DNA from: Cymodocea nodosa
Lineage: Eukaryota > Streptophyta > Magnoliopsida > Alismatales > Cymodoceaceae
Reading direction: 5' to 3'
NCBI GenBank assembly: GCA_036874045.1
Contig: CM072338.1
Span: 16,638,501 to 16,702,500 of the forward strand
DNA length: 64,000 bases
Part shown: positions 10,380 through 22,919 of the stretch, in pieces
Layout: every line of letters begins with the position of its first letter
Position numbering within the stretch: position 1 is the first letter of the stretch
The notes under the pieces: generated by a model
The model's input: only the letters and a program-made list of their open reading frames with translations
Databases searched by the model: none
Told to the model about the DNA's origin: nothing
Translations under genes and position numbers: made by a program

Positions 10380-13300
10380 ATGGACGGCCTTCATCTTCCG
10401 CGGATCACGAGGTCATCGTCTCCCTCGATCCTCACCTCCTTCTCCTCCCCGTTCGCACACCGCCCACCCCGCTTCCAGTCGGCCTCCAGGCGCGCCCCGT
10501 CCGTCAGATGCAGGGCTTCCCGTACCGAGAGGCCCCTGGCGGTGGAGGTAGAAAGCAAGGATCTCGAACAGGAGGAGGAGAGGATTGTTCTTCCCACGAA
10601 CGAGTCCTCCGAGACACTTCTCCGCATCCGTCACACCGTACTCTTCCTATCTTTTCCTTCGGTCAATTAGTACTTTGTGTCTTGTTAGTGTACTTTTTTG
10701 GCCATAAATGTTGAGGAATTTCTCGTTCATTCGCTTGATTATCCTAGTGTCTAAGTTGAGAGGCCTAGAATTCGGTTCACCTGGCGGTTGTTTTCCTTTT
10801 TCCGATGTAAATATGTGAACTTTCTTGCTCACAGTTATTCTCATGTGTTTCGTCGGATCAACAACCACTTTGTTCCCTTGCATTGCATATTTCCCATCTG
10901 AAGTTGAAGTAACAACAAAAAAAGTGAGAGGGAAGGGGGAGATGATGGTGGTGGAGTATTATTGAAGTAAGGAGACATTTCCTTTACGGGGAGGCACTAC
11001 AATAAGCGCAAACAACATAGGCGTAATATGTACTGTAGAGTATAGAAATTACTCCCTTAGAATACAATGAAATACATAATGGGTTGGAACAGTGCAGTTT
11101 ATCATTTTGGCAGATGTTATCCCCGATGGATTTCTAACGGAAATTTCACTTTTAATTCAAATTTTCTGGCAATTTTATTATTCCACCTTTGTGTAATGGC
11201 AAAAACGAAAATGGAAAATAATAGTAAAACTGGAAATAGCAGTAGTGGAACTTATTTTTCCTTTGACTGATTTTCTAGTATTTATGCTTGATGTAGAAAA
11301 CAACTGGAAAATAAATTTTGTATGTTTATACTTGTCAATGAAACCAAATGGAAATGAAAATGTAAAATAAACACTGTATAGTGAGAGATTTTCTGTTTCA
11401 ATTCCAACCCTAACCCTTGGAGATTTTTGGAAAACTTTTCATCTATATCTGGAAGGCATTGAAAAGTATTTTACCTTCCAAGGGTTGCACGAACACTAGG
11501 AAAATAAATTGATCAAAAGGAAAAATTTCCTTTTCTTTCCTTTCTAATATAATCTGGTGGCACAAACCCCCCACTAAACCTGTTTATGGCTTGTGTGTTA
11601 TGTTGCAGTCCGCACATGTAATGGCAATGGCTGTTCAGAAAGTCTTCCCAGATGCCAAAGTGACTATAGGTCCTTGGATAGAGAATGGATTCTATTATGA
11701 TTTTGATATGGAACCTCTGACTGACAAAGATCTCAAAAGAATAAAGAAGGAAATGGTGTGGAAATGTTATACTTCACATATGCTCTCTTATCTCCTGTAA
11801 CTTGGAAAAATATTCATTAGGTTAATGTTTCAGGGTACGGAATTTATTTCTTACATCATCTGTAGGATCGGATCATAAATCGAAATTTACCACTTGTAAG
11901 AGAAGAAGTTTCACGAGATGAAGCCAAGAAAAGGATAATGGCCATTAGTGAGCCATACAAATTAGAGATCTTGGAAAGTATAAAGGAAGAGCCCATCACT
12001 ATCTATCATATTGGTGGGTTATTTCTAATACCCTGTCCTTTATCTTAGCTATGCTGTCTATTTTTAGATTAAAGTTTTTCAAAAATTCCACTTCTTTGTG
12101 CAGGAGATGAATGGTGGGACCTTTGTGCTGGACCTCATGTTGGTACCACTGGAAAGCTTAACAGAAATGCCATTATGCTGGAATCTGTTGCTGGGGCTTA
12201 CTGGAGAGGAGATGTAAAGAAGCCAATGCTGCAGAGGATATATGGAACAGCATGGGAGACTCAAGAGCAGCTGAAAGCATATATTCACTTTAAAGAAGAA
12301 GCTCAGCGTCGGGATCATAGGCGTCTTGGTCAAGAGCTTGATTTATTCTCCATACAGGTGCTAGCCACAACCTCATCATACTGTGTGAGAAGTTTCTTGC
12401 CTTCGCCATGAAAAATGTACATTGACTCTATTGTAATTTCACAAATTGCTGAATATTTGCTATAATTTGATGCTTTCATCAATATTTTCTCATTCCAGGT
12501 CATTGAGCCATTATTTTTCCATGTTTTCTTCTCTTTAATAAGTACTATTCAGTCATTTTTGGTCAAAGTATTCACAATTTCGTTATCCTTTCTCCTGCAT
12601 TGGCATGGTTGTATCGTTGCATAGTTTTGACTCAAAGAACTCTGGTTTGTTTTGTTTCATAATTAATTGACAAGCCTTTGCAGGATGAAGCTGGTGGGGG
12701 GTTAGTCTTTTGGCACCCTAAAGGAGCCATAGTCAGACATCTTATTGAAGATTCATGGAGAAAAGTACACATACAGCGTGGCTATGATCTACTGTACACA
12801 CCTCATGTAGCGAAAGTAGATTTGTGGAAAATTAGTGGTCATATAGATTTCTACAAAGAGAATATGTTTGATCAAATGAAAATTGAGAATGAATTATATC
12901 AACTTCGACCAATGAATTGTCCTTACCATATTCTTCTTTTCAAAAGGAAACTCCAATCATATAGGGATCTTCCAATTCGGGTGGCTGAGCTTGGTACAGT
13001 ATATCGATATGAATTATCTGGAAGCTTGCATGGGCTTTTTAGGGTGAGAGGATTTACACAGGTAATTTCCGGTTATTAGTTTTCACATCTACTAATTTAT
13101 ATTCTGTAGATGGTCACTTTCACCTTATCTTTGTTTTTCTACCTTAACCGTGCATTATCAATTTTCTTTTCTCACTTTGGTAACACATCAAAAATGGTTG
13201 TATTCTTCCATACTATTTTTTCTTTTCTACTTAAAATTAGAACAAATAAATTGATCATTCTTGGTATGTCTTCCCTTTTTGTCACAGACATTCCTTTAAA

Positions 13301-15884
13301 GCTGTGAAAAGCCTATACCCTACATTTTCCGTTTTTGTCTATAGCAAACATGTAGGTACCTATAAATACATTTTCCAAAAAAGGTCTTTACCTCTTCTTT
13401 TCCTGTTGGAGCCTACAATATGGTTGGAGGTACTCGTTTTTTAAATAAATACGTGGGAGGGGGGAGTATGCTTTTATGTTAGTTATTCTTGTTGCTCAAT
13501 GTTGTCTTGCTTCATGCTAGTTTCTAAGTTTTATAAGATGCTGAATGATTGGATGGATATTTAATATGAAAACAATTTTGTATATACATGCATGAATCTT
13601 TTTTCTCAAATATGCTTTTATTGAAGCAAACAATTAGGAAAGCATCATAATTTTCATTACATCATTTTGCTTATTTGCTGCTGGTACTTGTATTTCAATA
13701 ATCAAGTTAATATTGGTCTGCTCACACATTTTAATGCACAATATCTACATAGGCTTAAAAATGTACTTGCCGAATTACTGCAGGATGATGCACATATATT
13801 CTGCTTGGATAATCAGATTAAAGATGAAATTAGGGGTGTACTTGATCTCACTGAGGAGATATTGTTACAATTTGGTTTTAAAAGATATGAAGTGAACCTT
13901 TCAACAAGGCCTGAAAAATCAGTGGGCAATGAAGAAGTGTGGGAGAAAGCCACAACCGCCCTTAGAAATGCCTTGGATGACAAAGGATGGGCATATGATG
14001 TTGATGAAGGTGGTGGTGCTTTCTATGGTCCAAAAATTGATCTAAAGATTGAAGATGCTCTAGGGAGAAAGTGGCAATGTTCCACTATCCAGGCAAGTTC
14101 TGATAATACTATTGTTGTCAATGTTAATTTCATGTTCCATTTTTATTGAGATTCGGCAAACTTAATGGATGAGATTCCCATCAACATGGGATCAAGGGAG
14201 GGTTGGTTGTACTTAGGGCATGACTTACAGGATAAATGGAATTGCCTTGAATTGAATTCATTATTATTTTTTCTTTTTATATGTTTTACCAATTTTAAAA
14301 TTTATCCAAAGTGGTTTAGCTAAGCACAACCACCATGCGAGGCATCTATGTGAAGGTCAATTACATGTATCTATCATGCTCATTAATTTCCATCTAGTTT
14401 TACTTTCTCTTCTAGTGGTTCTGTCATTTAGTGCTAGAAAATGACATACAGATGCTGTAGCTCCAAAAATGCAATATAGAAATTATTTGTTAGCAACATT
14501 GATGGTTGGCTGCAATCTAGCACCATTTTCAATAAATGGTGGTGAGTTCTTACAGGGAAAGTCCGATAGGCGAGATCAAGTTTGCAAAGATAGAACTTAC
14601 CAACTTCATTCTTGGAAATTGGAAGTGGCTTCTTACAATAAAAAAGCTGACGGTAGTCAAGTAAAGAACTTGTTTTGCCAATAAACAAGTGAATGACGAA
14701 TTACCACTCAAGTTTTTAATATGTGTTGGTAAATTGCTGAATTTTGGAATGTGAATTGCGTTACAAATAATGAAAATCACTAATTCATGAATTGAATAAA
14801 ACAGGCCTTTTAACTTAGTGGTATAGGAATTGTATTCAAATTGCTAATTGTGTCGGTACTTCTTAGGTAGTTGGTCTACTAAGACTTGGTGATTTTCTTA
14901 TTCTTAATGTGTTACTAATGATACTTCGTAAATGATTAAGTTTGTCTTAAATGACTTACATGTTTGATTCAGTAGTTTGATAGTTTACACTTGCACTACT
15001 TTCTGTGAAGTTTAAAGTGATAAAAAGGTCACAGTTTTGTTCGAAGCTTCAAACTGAGATTTTTTTACTTGAAACAGGTTGATTTCAATTTGCCACAGAG
15101 ATTTGATGTTTCATATGTGGATTCTAATTCAGAGAAAAAGAGGCCCATCATGATTCATAGAGCTGTTCTTGGATCCTTAGAAAGATTTTTTGGAATCCTC
15201 ATAGAAAACTATGTTGGTGATTTTCCTTTATGGATTGCACCTATCCAAGTCCGTCTTCTGCCAGTTACAGATGCTCAGGTATTCTTTATTATGTTGAAAA
15301 TAAAATCGTTGACTATCTTCATAGGATCATGATTCATTGTAACCAAAATTTCCCAGATTTTCCTTTATCTTACATTAATGTCATTGTTATTAAATGCAGT
15401 TACAACTAAGTCGATAAAGGCTATATCGTTTTATTTGTCTTGCAACAATGATTTAGTTCTCTTATAAAAATGTTGATTATTTATTTCCATGTGCATCGTC
15501 ATATTTTCTACATTATTGGCAGACGTTACCTATGCACAATCACTTTCTTTCTGTTGGTATTTTTTGTCTATCGATGTTTCTTGGTGTTATCAATCAGCTA
15601 TTCTTACTTGCCATTTTGTCCAGGCCAAATACTGCAGTGAGGTGGTGGCAAGACTGAAATCCTCTGGTATAAGAGCAGAGCTTTGCCATGGTGAGCGTCT
15701 ACCTAAACTTATCAGGAATGCAGAGAAGCAGAAGGTTCCTCTAATGGTAGTCGTTGGGCCCAAAGAATATGAGACGCAAACAGTGACTGTCAGATCTCGT
15801 TCTAGTGGAGAGCTTGGTACAATATCGGTTGATGATTTCATTCAGAGAATTCAGCTCGCCGTTGAGAATCGGACACAATTATAG
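10380..15884 (+). CDS. Threonyl-tRNA synthetase, organellar (chloroplast/mitochondrion)
   Basis: The enzyme charges tRNA-Thr with threonine. Eight exons: 10380-10637, 11609-11755, 11866-12013, 12104-12357, 12684-13061, 13784-14092, 15078-15278, 15624-15884. Together they give 651 residues with no frame break. Residues 1-60 are rich in S, R and P, like an organelle transit peptide, and the usual TGS domain is absent. The editing domain shows HTSAH (85-89) and CAGPH (192-196). The class II core shows zinc ligands C348 (PMNCPYH), H399 (DDAHIFC) and H525 (MIHRAVLGS), motif 2 [10 protein letters not shown] and motif 3 GSLERFFG. The C-terminal anticodon-binding domain starts near residue 550 ([12 protein letters not shown]). 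I chose the ATG at 10380; the open GTG upstream in the same frame is not needed. This matches the plant dual-targeted organellar enzyme rather than the cytosolic one. Introns are GT-AG except intron 6, which is GC-AG. Confidence 0.95.
14093..15077 (+). other. GC-AG intron (intron 6 of the ThrRS gene)
   Basis: The reading frame requires the exon to end ATCCAG at 14092, followed by GCAAGT rather than GT. The acceptor at 15077 is a normal CAG. The donor otherwise matches the consensus, as is typical of the rare GC-AG class. Confidence 0.85.
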
Positions 15885-16791
15885 TGAGCTGGTATAAATC
15901 GGGACATCAATATTACATGAAAGACCATTAGGAAGCCTTTTTTGGTGCTCACATTCTTTTACCCTTGATGTAAATTACAATTTTGACTTGTGGTAGATAC
16001 TTGACAACGTTACATTGATTGCGGATCTTGGCGGCGTTTAGATGCGACCCCTTCGCACACTTGAGACACTGCAGTAGTTGTTTAGGTGCACCATCAGAAA
16101 GCCAAACTCAAGTGGGACGTGACAATTAGCTTGTATATTAACTAATTATATAATTAAGTTTTATTTAAAAATAGCAAATTCAAAAATACCATATATAACC
16201 CACAAACGATAGCGCAGGTGACATTTCTATACTACATGAATACTTGAAAAGAAAATAACCAGGATTCGAAATCATCCAACGTCATTATTTAATCATTAAA
16301 CATGGCAAAACGGGACGTCGACCAATAAGGAAAGAAAAGGTCCGAAGGTATAAAAGAGTTCGTTACGCCCACATTCTTAAACCTTTCTTATTAAACAGAT
16401 TATAAATGTGCAATAGTGTCATTCCCTTCTTTAAGAGAAGAGGAAAGCACGAGGGACGACCAGAAGTAAAAATAACATGGGTTTAAATATAGATAGTTTA
16501 CGATTATCAAATCAAATCTGAAACATGCACTACAGAAAGCCCAATATGTAAAATAGACACTTCACATTATGTATCTTAAGAATCATGTTTGTACAGGATT
16601 ATGTGTTTCAGGAAAAGATACTTCTCCAAAACGTGCTCCCTCCACTAAAGACCCTACCATTCTATTACTAGTCCTGAATTTACTGCATCCTCTATTCACA
16701 TTTAATATGCCTATTGTTCTGCACATATCCATACAATCTTCAACGAAGGGATTGAAGTGGCATCTACTGTTAGAAGGTGGTGCCTCATAAA
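15885..16791. other. Spacer between two convergent genes
   Basis: This holds the 3' end of the ThrRS transcript and, from the other side, the 3' end of the F-box transcript. I see no further gene. The short frames here have no family features. Confidence 0.6.
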
Positions 16792-17478
16792 TTAAGACAA
16801 TTCTTCGGTGGCCATCTCCTCATCTTGGAACAGAGCCACATTAATACTTTTGAGGCAATCACCATTGATTCGAGATTTATATTTCCGAGCTTGCAATGGT
16901 GCATCTGGAGCATGAGGGCCACTTCTATCATCAAAAGTAGTCACACCCTTGGATGGCGTCCTGAATGCGAAATGCAATTGCTTTGCAAGTAAAACCTGTG
17001 AAGATGCCCATTACGGCATATCAATGAAATGCAAAGGAATCAAAAGTATGCATTTATTGACAGACAACTTACCGCTCGTCTCATTGTTCTGGAGACAAAG
17101 AAGAGTCTCCTGAGATCGGAGTAGTCAACACCGCATATTATTAGAATCTGCACAATGGGATGGTAATCTGAACTTAAGAGACGGCAAGAAGTCGATATTT
17201 TTATTTATAAATTGAAAAACTCTTTCACAAAACGGAGACTTCACCAGTAGATCTTCAGGCAAATCCTCGATTAGGTTGGGCATTTCTGAATTGGACTGCA
17301 GGCTACGACGTTTCCTTGGATAATTATTTGAAGGAAAGTTGAAAGCCCACACAAATGTGGAATCTGAAACCACCCTTTTTCTTCCGATTGCACGTGTGTA
17401 GTAGCGATACATGGGAGTGCTACCACTCTCTGTTGGTTCCAAGTTCCTCCTAGATGAGGAACACGTTAACAAACTCAT
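16792..17478 (-). CDS. F-box protein of the stress-induced FBS/SKIP27 type
   Basis: Likely the substrate adaptor of an SCF ubiquitin ligase. Three exons on minus: 17478-17245, 17147-17073 and 16995-16792, all phase 0, 170 residues in total. The F-box runs across exons 1 and 2: EDLPEDLL (71-78) continues into ILIICGVDYSDLRRLFFVSR (79-98). Exon 3 starts VLLAKQLHFAFRTPSKG, which matches the conserved block after the F-box in plant FBS and SKIP27-like proteins (form: HF...TP). The remaining C-terminal tail is acidic. No other recognition domain is seen, as is usual for this short family. The N-terminal 65 residues are basic and poorly conserved. The middle exon is only 75 bases, so simple frame searches miss the F-box. 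In the named family, FBS proteins bind 14-3-3 proteins; that role is not shown here. A leader intron upstream is likely. Confidence 0.85.
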
Positions 17479-18150
17479 GGCGATGATTTTTGCCCAGAAA
17501 ATCGCAGCAGTGGTCTGAGATTTGATACGGTTTAAAGCGACAAATGCAGTACCTGCAATGATAGGGAAAAAAAGGATTCTTAGATAACGGAGGAAACAAC
17601 AGCGTAGTATCACCAACGCCAATAAAGGAAGCAAAAGAAGATATCGCTAATAAACCCTAAACCCTAGTGCCCTAATCAATCCAGTTGAATCATCTAGAAA
17701 GGAACAATAAGAAAATTTCTACCATCCGATGGAATGGTAGAACGACATTTTCAGCCAAATTCCAGCAAAATCGACACATTTTTGGCATTCTAAGAAGATC
17801 AATGAAGAACACGTATCTACGTTCGAAGAGAGACACAGAGCAAACAATTCACCGAGAGCAATTCCGCGGAAAAGGGAAATAAAGAAATCCTCCGCCCAAA
17901 TAACACCTCAACCACACTCGAATATCAGAAGCCTCCAAACACGAAGAAATCCTAAACCCTAGAATGACACAACCTTGCTATTCCGCACCCTCCTACCTCC
18001 CCCCTCAAAAAAAACCCTAATTCATCCGCAACTGCTGAAATGAACTTGCCCACCTCGATCGTAGCTCGTCTTCGATCAGCTGTCTACCACGGCTTGCTCC
18101 GTCCTTCTCTCTCCAATATATAAGAGGCCCACCAACGAATTGACCAAGGA
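17479..18150 (-). promoter_or_regulatory. Leader and promoter of the F-box gene
   Basis: A splice acceptor, TTGCAG, lies on minus at about 17553, 75 bases before the ATG, with no in-frame ATG between, so the leader probably contains an intron. A TATA-like run (TTATATATT on minus, 18123-18115) with a GAGAGAGAAGG leader just downstream suggests that transcription starts near 18085. The donor of the leader intron is not clear. Confidence 0.45.
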
Positions 18151-18565
18151 ATGGGACGAGTAAGCTGGGGGTGGTGGAGATGTGTTTGTTCTCGAGATCC
18201 GGGGAGATTTGTTGGCGAAATCCGAACGGGGGGAAGGAAGAAATCAAGCCAAGGGTGGGAGGTGGAGGGCAGTAGTGGTGTGGTGGGACGTGAGCTTCCG
18301 AGAAGGCTCTGGGAACGTCGAGGGCGGGGGCGGCGCAGGCACTCGGAACCGCGTGCGCGGGGTCGGAGGAATCGATATAGCCGTTGCGGTGTGTTCGATG
18401 ACGTGGCCGGTCGAGGGAAGTGGTCGGCGGAGATAAGGTCGAATCGCTGGGCTCGTTGTGGCCCACGAGTCCTACGCGGATCCAGTCGTCTTCGGGTTTT
18501 TGAACGGGGAGACGTTGATTTGTTTATCTTTCAAAAAAAAAAGACGTTGATTTGTTTCGAGTTCC

Positions 18566-18597
<32 letters not shown>

Positions 18598-21500
18598 TTT
18601 TAAAAAAAACCTGTTTTAATTTTTTAAAATGTTTTTCCGTGAATTTAATTTTTATTTGTCGAACAGTTCTTAAAATAAGCGTATGCCATTAATATATAAG
18701 TCCGTTTATTTGCAATAAAGACTGCTTAATTTCTGTCGGTTTAATTAATATTCCATGGTATAAATAAAATTATAGTAAGACCTATTTATCGCAAGAGCAA
18801 ACCCACCATTCTAATATGGATTTTTTTTTCTCAGAAAATGTGTCAATAGCTTTTCTTCCAGTATAAATAAAAATTAAGAGTCTCCATCATGTTTACGATG
18901 ATTGGCTAATAATCTCGGCTTCCGATTTTTTACGTAAAAAAAATCTCTAATGCAAGGCTCTTCAGGTTGTATATAGTTTAAGTAAGAATTATAAAAATTG
19001 AATTAAAAGTTGATGTCGCACGTGTTGAACAGAAATGATTGTAGAAGATTATTCAAAGGGTAGTTGAATTGTACGTCAATATCTATATATTATTTTTATA
19101 AATGATACATCAAATAATTCTATCTTTATTTAACTGTATATAGAAATCAATATATCATTTTTATAGATAGTACGTTAATCTTTAGAATAATCTGATATAT
19201 CAGTACAAAAAACGATATGTCAATTTCAGATTATTTTTCCTCACTTTTCAAGCACGATAGAAAAATGCTTATCTTTATGTTTTTATTTTCTATGAAATTT
19301 CTTTACTTTTCTCAATTTTCTTTTATCACTTTTTTTCTTTTCACCTTTATTGCTTTTTTCGAGTACGTAAACACCACCATGATGTAATTGATATTTAACA
19401 TGAAAGTTGATTATAGATGTATTTTTTACTTATTTCCTTTGTCGTTGCTGACTCATGCTTCTCCATTTAAGAACTCGTCATCCCCTCTCTCTTACACCGT
19501 GCACCATTATTTTTCAACAACGCTAATCTGATTGTCGGATAATTCTTTCATTCCTTTACTGGAATTCCCATGATCGAATCGGATTCTAATAACAACTAAC
19601 CAATAGTTAACTTATGCATACGGTAAGAAGAGGTTTAAGTGAGAAACATGAAAGAAATATTGTCATCATATATAATTTTTCTTTTTACAATAACAGAGAT
19701 TTTACTTTTATTCAAAACGAATTTCTTTTCCTTAGGGATCTTACAAAGTAAAATAGGATTGATTAGCATTTTGTAAGCCCAGTTTTTTACGCAAATCATG
19801 ATTTCAAAGTAATAAAAATCATGAGATTCTTAACTACCGCACAACATCTGTTTGAAATTATTCTCAGTTCCATCTCAATTTCAAAATCGGATTTGATTTG
19901 GGTCGAGAGAGAGATTTGTGTGAAATCAATCGGAATCGAACATTTTCTATGTTCTGTAATTTTAGAAAAATAAATTATGAAATATGAAGTGCTGCCATCC
20001 AAAATCTATTACGTTAGCGATATTTGATATGATTTTTTAAAAGCAAAATTATAAAAAATGTTGATCCAATTGCCATGCTACTAAACAATTAATTATAATA
20101 ATTTAATTAACTGTTACGGATGATACTTGTAATGTCGTCCAAATTCGAATCTGAAATTAAAAAAGCACTACGACCAAAAACAGGAAGAAGCTGTAAATCG
20201 CCCACGATCACGTTGGTGTCAGCATGTTCGATAATTTAACTCCATAGAAATAACATGATTTTTACATAAAATTGTAAATATCCTCTTAACATTTTACAAG
20301 ATTTTGAATCACAGAAAACTTTGCTCTAGGAGCTGAGATTATTAATGAAATTTATTTTAGGCGATATCAATGTATTTATATCATTAGGAACAATGATAAA
20401 TAATTTTAATCACATTAACGTGAATCCGAGTTTTCAGATTCGTATTTATAATTAAATTATTAATCTTAATATAAAAAGAAACATGTTTATTATTGAAAGA
20501 CGGTAGATGACGTCGAAAGGGAGCAAAACAAACAACTCCGATCTGATCATCTCATGTCTTCACTTGCCTTTGTGGGCATTTTATGGTATCGTTGAACATC
20601 CGTGAATCCTCCGATTTCATAATAGAAAATTTAATTTCTATTTTTTGTAATTTACATTTGAAAATATAATTTAATAACGATAAAAAATCAAAAATTCCTA
20701 CCTACGTTAAATTTTTTTACATTGATAAAAAAAAAAAAAAAACGACAGCGACAATTCCATCCATGATCAAGGGTAGGGTGGTTGACTTGGAGGTAATCGA
20801 TATAATTATAGGGACAAGAGCAGGTCTTGTCATATGAATTTCTGACGATGATGTCAATAAATTCAAAGATTTATTACCGATCACGAGAGGTTTAGAATCT
20901 CCAGTGCACAGTCATTTTATCCCAGATCTCGGCAGCATCCGCGGGAAGCCGGGCCATCTGAATAAGATAAAATATTGAAACAAAAAGTGAAGTAAAATCA
21001 CCGGTAGTTCATGTACACTCCAAATTAAATAGCTTCGTAATTTCATCAAGATTTAAATATTAATCACTACATGTCCTCATCAATTAAAAAATAAAAGAGA
21101 TGAAAAGAAAAGAGATGAATTAGGCCAATATTTAATTCAAAAGTTTCATTATTTAGTGTACTAGTTTGAAAAGAGACCAATATGTGAAGATGATGATTAC
21201 TTATACTCAATAATATAGTAGTCAACTACATGGCAGGAGGTGTCACTATAAATAAAAGAATTTGATTTTTTTCCTTCAACTCTAAGGAAGCATTCGAGAA
21301 TGATTATTTGATCTAACATTTTAAAACATATTGGTAATTTTCAATAATCATTACCGAGTGTATTATTATCCGTGTAATTTATTGTGATTTCAAAAATGTT
21401 AAAAAAAACTAAGCTCTTCAATTGCTTTTTGAAAAACATCAGCTTAAATCTTAATAATCGTTATCAAATCAAACTTAGCACACTATATTAATCAACAACG

Positions 21501-22226
21501 AATAATATACTTATAATTATCTTCATTTATCTTATAAAGTATATCAACAATTATTATAATTTATTCAAGTCAATAAAGACACTACATACTATTAATACAA
21601 GAAAGGCTTGAGTTTTCTTGTAACTCAGCCCTTCAAGGAAGTTCTGGGTTTTTATAATTGATGACAATCTTCCACAAGGCACTTCTGATACAGATCAAAA
21701 CTGTGAGACGTTCTCTTCTTTAGGTCCATTCCGTTGAATGCATTCATCTTTATGACAGTACACCTACATTTCATGTTCTTCCATTCCTACCCACTCCAGG
21801 AAATGCCAGAATAAGTAATGTGGACCCCAAACCTTTGCATTGTCAAGATTCAGAACGACTCAAGAAAAATGAAATATAGCGAAGCTTCTATGAAAACCAC
21901 CATCAAATCCAGTACACAGCAGATTCAATACTAGGCATCATGGCCCAAAAAGAAAAGAAAAGAAAAGAGGAGAGATAAACGGATGCTACATAAGGTAGAC
22001 AAAACGCTTTATTTATGAGACATCATTCGCAAAAAGTACCAGCAAAATGGTTGGCTACCTCCTCTGCAAGACTTCAGGTGGCAACAGCAGTACTTGGGGG
22101 TGAGAACGATAATTAATCATGGAAAAACAGCTAACCACACCAGAATCCCCATGCATTGGTGCGTCGTCACATATTCCTGTTCAATTTCACTTGAAATGCG
22201 TTATTTTTGTGTAGACCGCCAGAAAA
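18151..22226. other. Intergenic spacer
   Basis: The first 350 bases are GC-rich and belong to the region upstream of the F-box gene; open frames there read through low-complexity R/G-rich sequence. The rest is AT-rich with no gene that I can support. A TTTC microsatellite (18565-18600) and a poly-A run (about 20727-20742) are present. The part from 21650 to 22226 is more GC-rich and may be the 3' end of a minus-strand transcript (see 22227-22330). Confidence 0.5.
18565..18600. repeat. TTTC microsatellite
   Basis: About eight or nine uninterrupted CTTT units are followed by a short T run. Confidence 0.9.
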
Positions 22227-22330
22227 TCAGTTTGAGAATGAAGGGACAACTTGTTTGGCTGCTGCTGTGAGTCTGTGATCACCAAAGGATTGGATATGAT
22301 TGAGGTTGCTGGAGTTCTCAAAAGCTAATC
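22227..22330 (-). pseudogene. Exon-like orphan block, possible last exon of an unknown gene
   Basis: On minus, a good acceptor (TTTTTAGCGCAG) ends at 22331. It is followed by an open stretch of 33 codons and a stop, beginning LAFENSSNLNHIQSFGDH and ending KQVVPSFSN. The downstream sequence is relatively GC-rich and has an AATAAA signal on minus near 22008-22013, as a 3' end should. About 350 bases upstream (near 22660-22590) another short open block sits between an acceptor and a GTATGT donor, and its phase would fit. I do not recognise the protein and see no further exons. It may be the remnant of a gene broken by the LINE at 22920-24295, or chance. Confidence 0.3.
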
Positions 22331-22919
22331 CTGCGCTAAAAAGTTTAGATTTGCTAGGCAAAAATTAGCCAAAGAGACGACTAAGGAAATGTTTGGAAGG
22401 TAATAAGCATTTTGTTGTTAAAGACTAAATTATTTTGTGTAAACCAAAAAAGCTAAGCAAAGTTTGAAATCCATTAACTTGGTTTAATGAAAAAAAATCT
22501 GACTCAAATGGCAGTTAAGATATGAAGTAATTCAGAATTTTTGCTCAAATTTTCCTTAGCCCACTATTTGTTTTCACCCATGACTACATACCAAAAAAGC
22601 AAGAAATCAGGTCATACTCATCATATCCAGGACAGACATATAATAGGTGCATACATATTCTGCCAAAAAAACAGATACACAAATATTAGAACAAAGAGAG
22701 TTCCTAGAATCTACTATGTAATGTTACCCAATTTTCCATGTAATATCATAATTGATCCACGTAGACAAATTTTGTTGTAAACTCCCCTAATATGAACAGA
22801 GCATAGTGGGAGCAATATAATCAATGTTTCTCGCCAATTCCTTGTCTCTTTGTAATAGAAATTTTCAGATGAAGCGTATCTATTTACATCCTTACTAGTA
22901 CTCAAATATAAAATATGTA

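Noticed and set aside
10250..10714. 154-residue frame overlapping ThrRS exon 1 in another frame
   Set aside because: It is proline/serine-rich without family features. The competing frame joins exactly to ThrRS exon 2.
18151..18603. Open frames of 84-150 residues on plus in the GC-rich leader region of the F-box gene
   Set aside because: They are low-complexity R/G/S-rich, several frames are open at once, and they run into a T-rich microsatellite. This is a composition effect.
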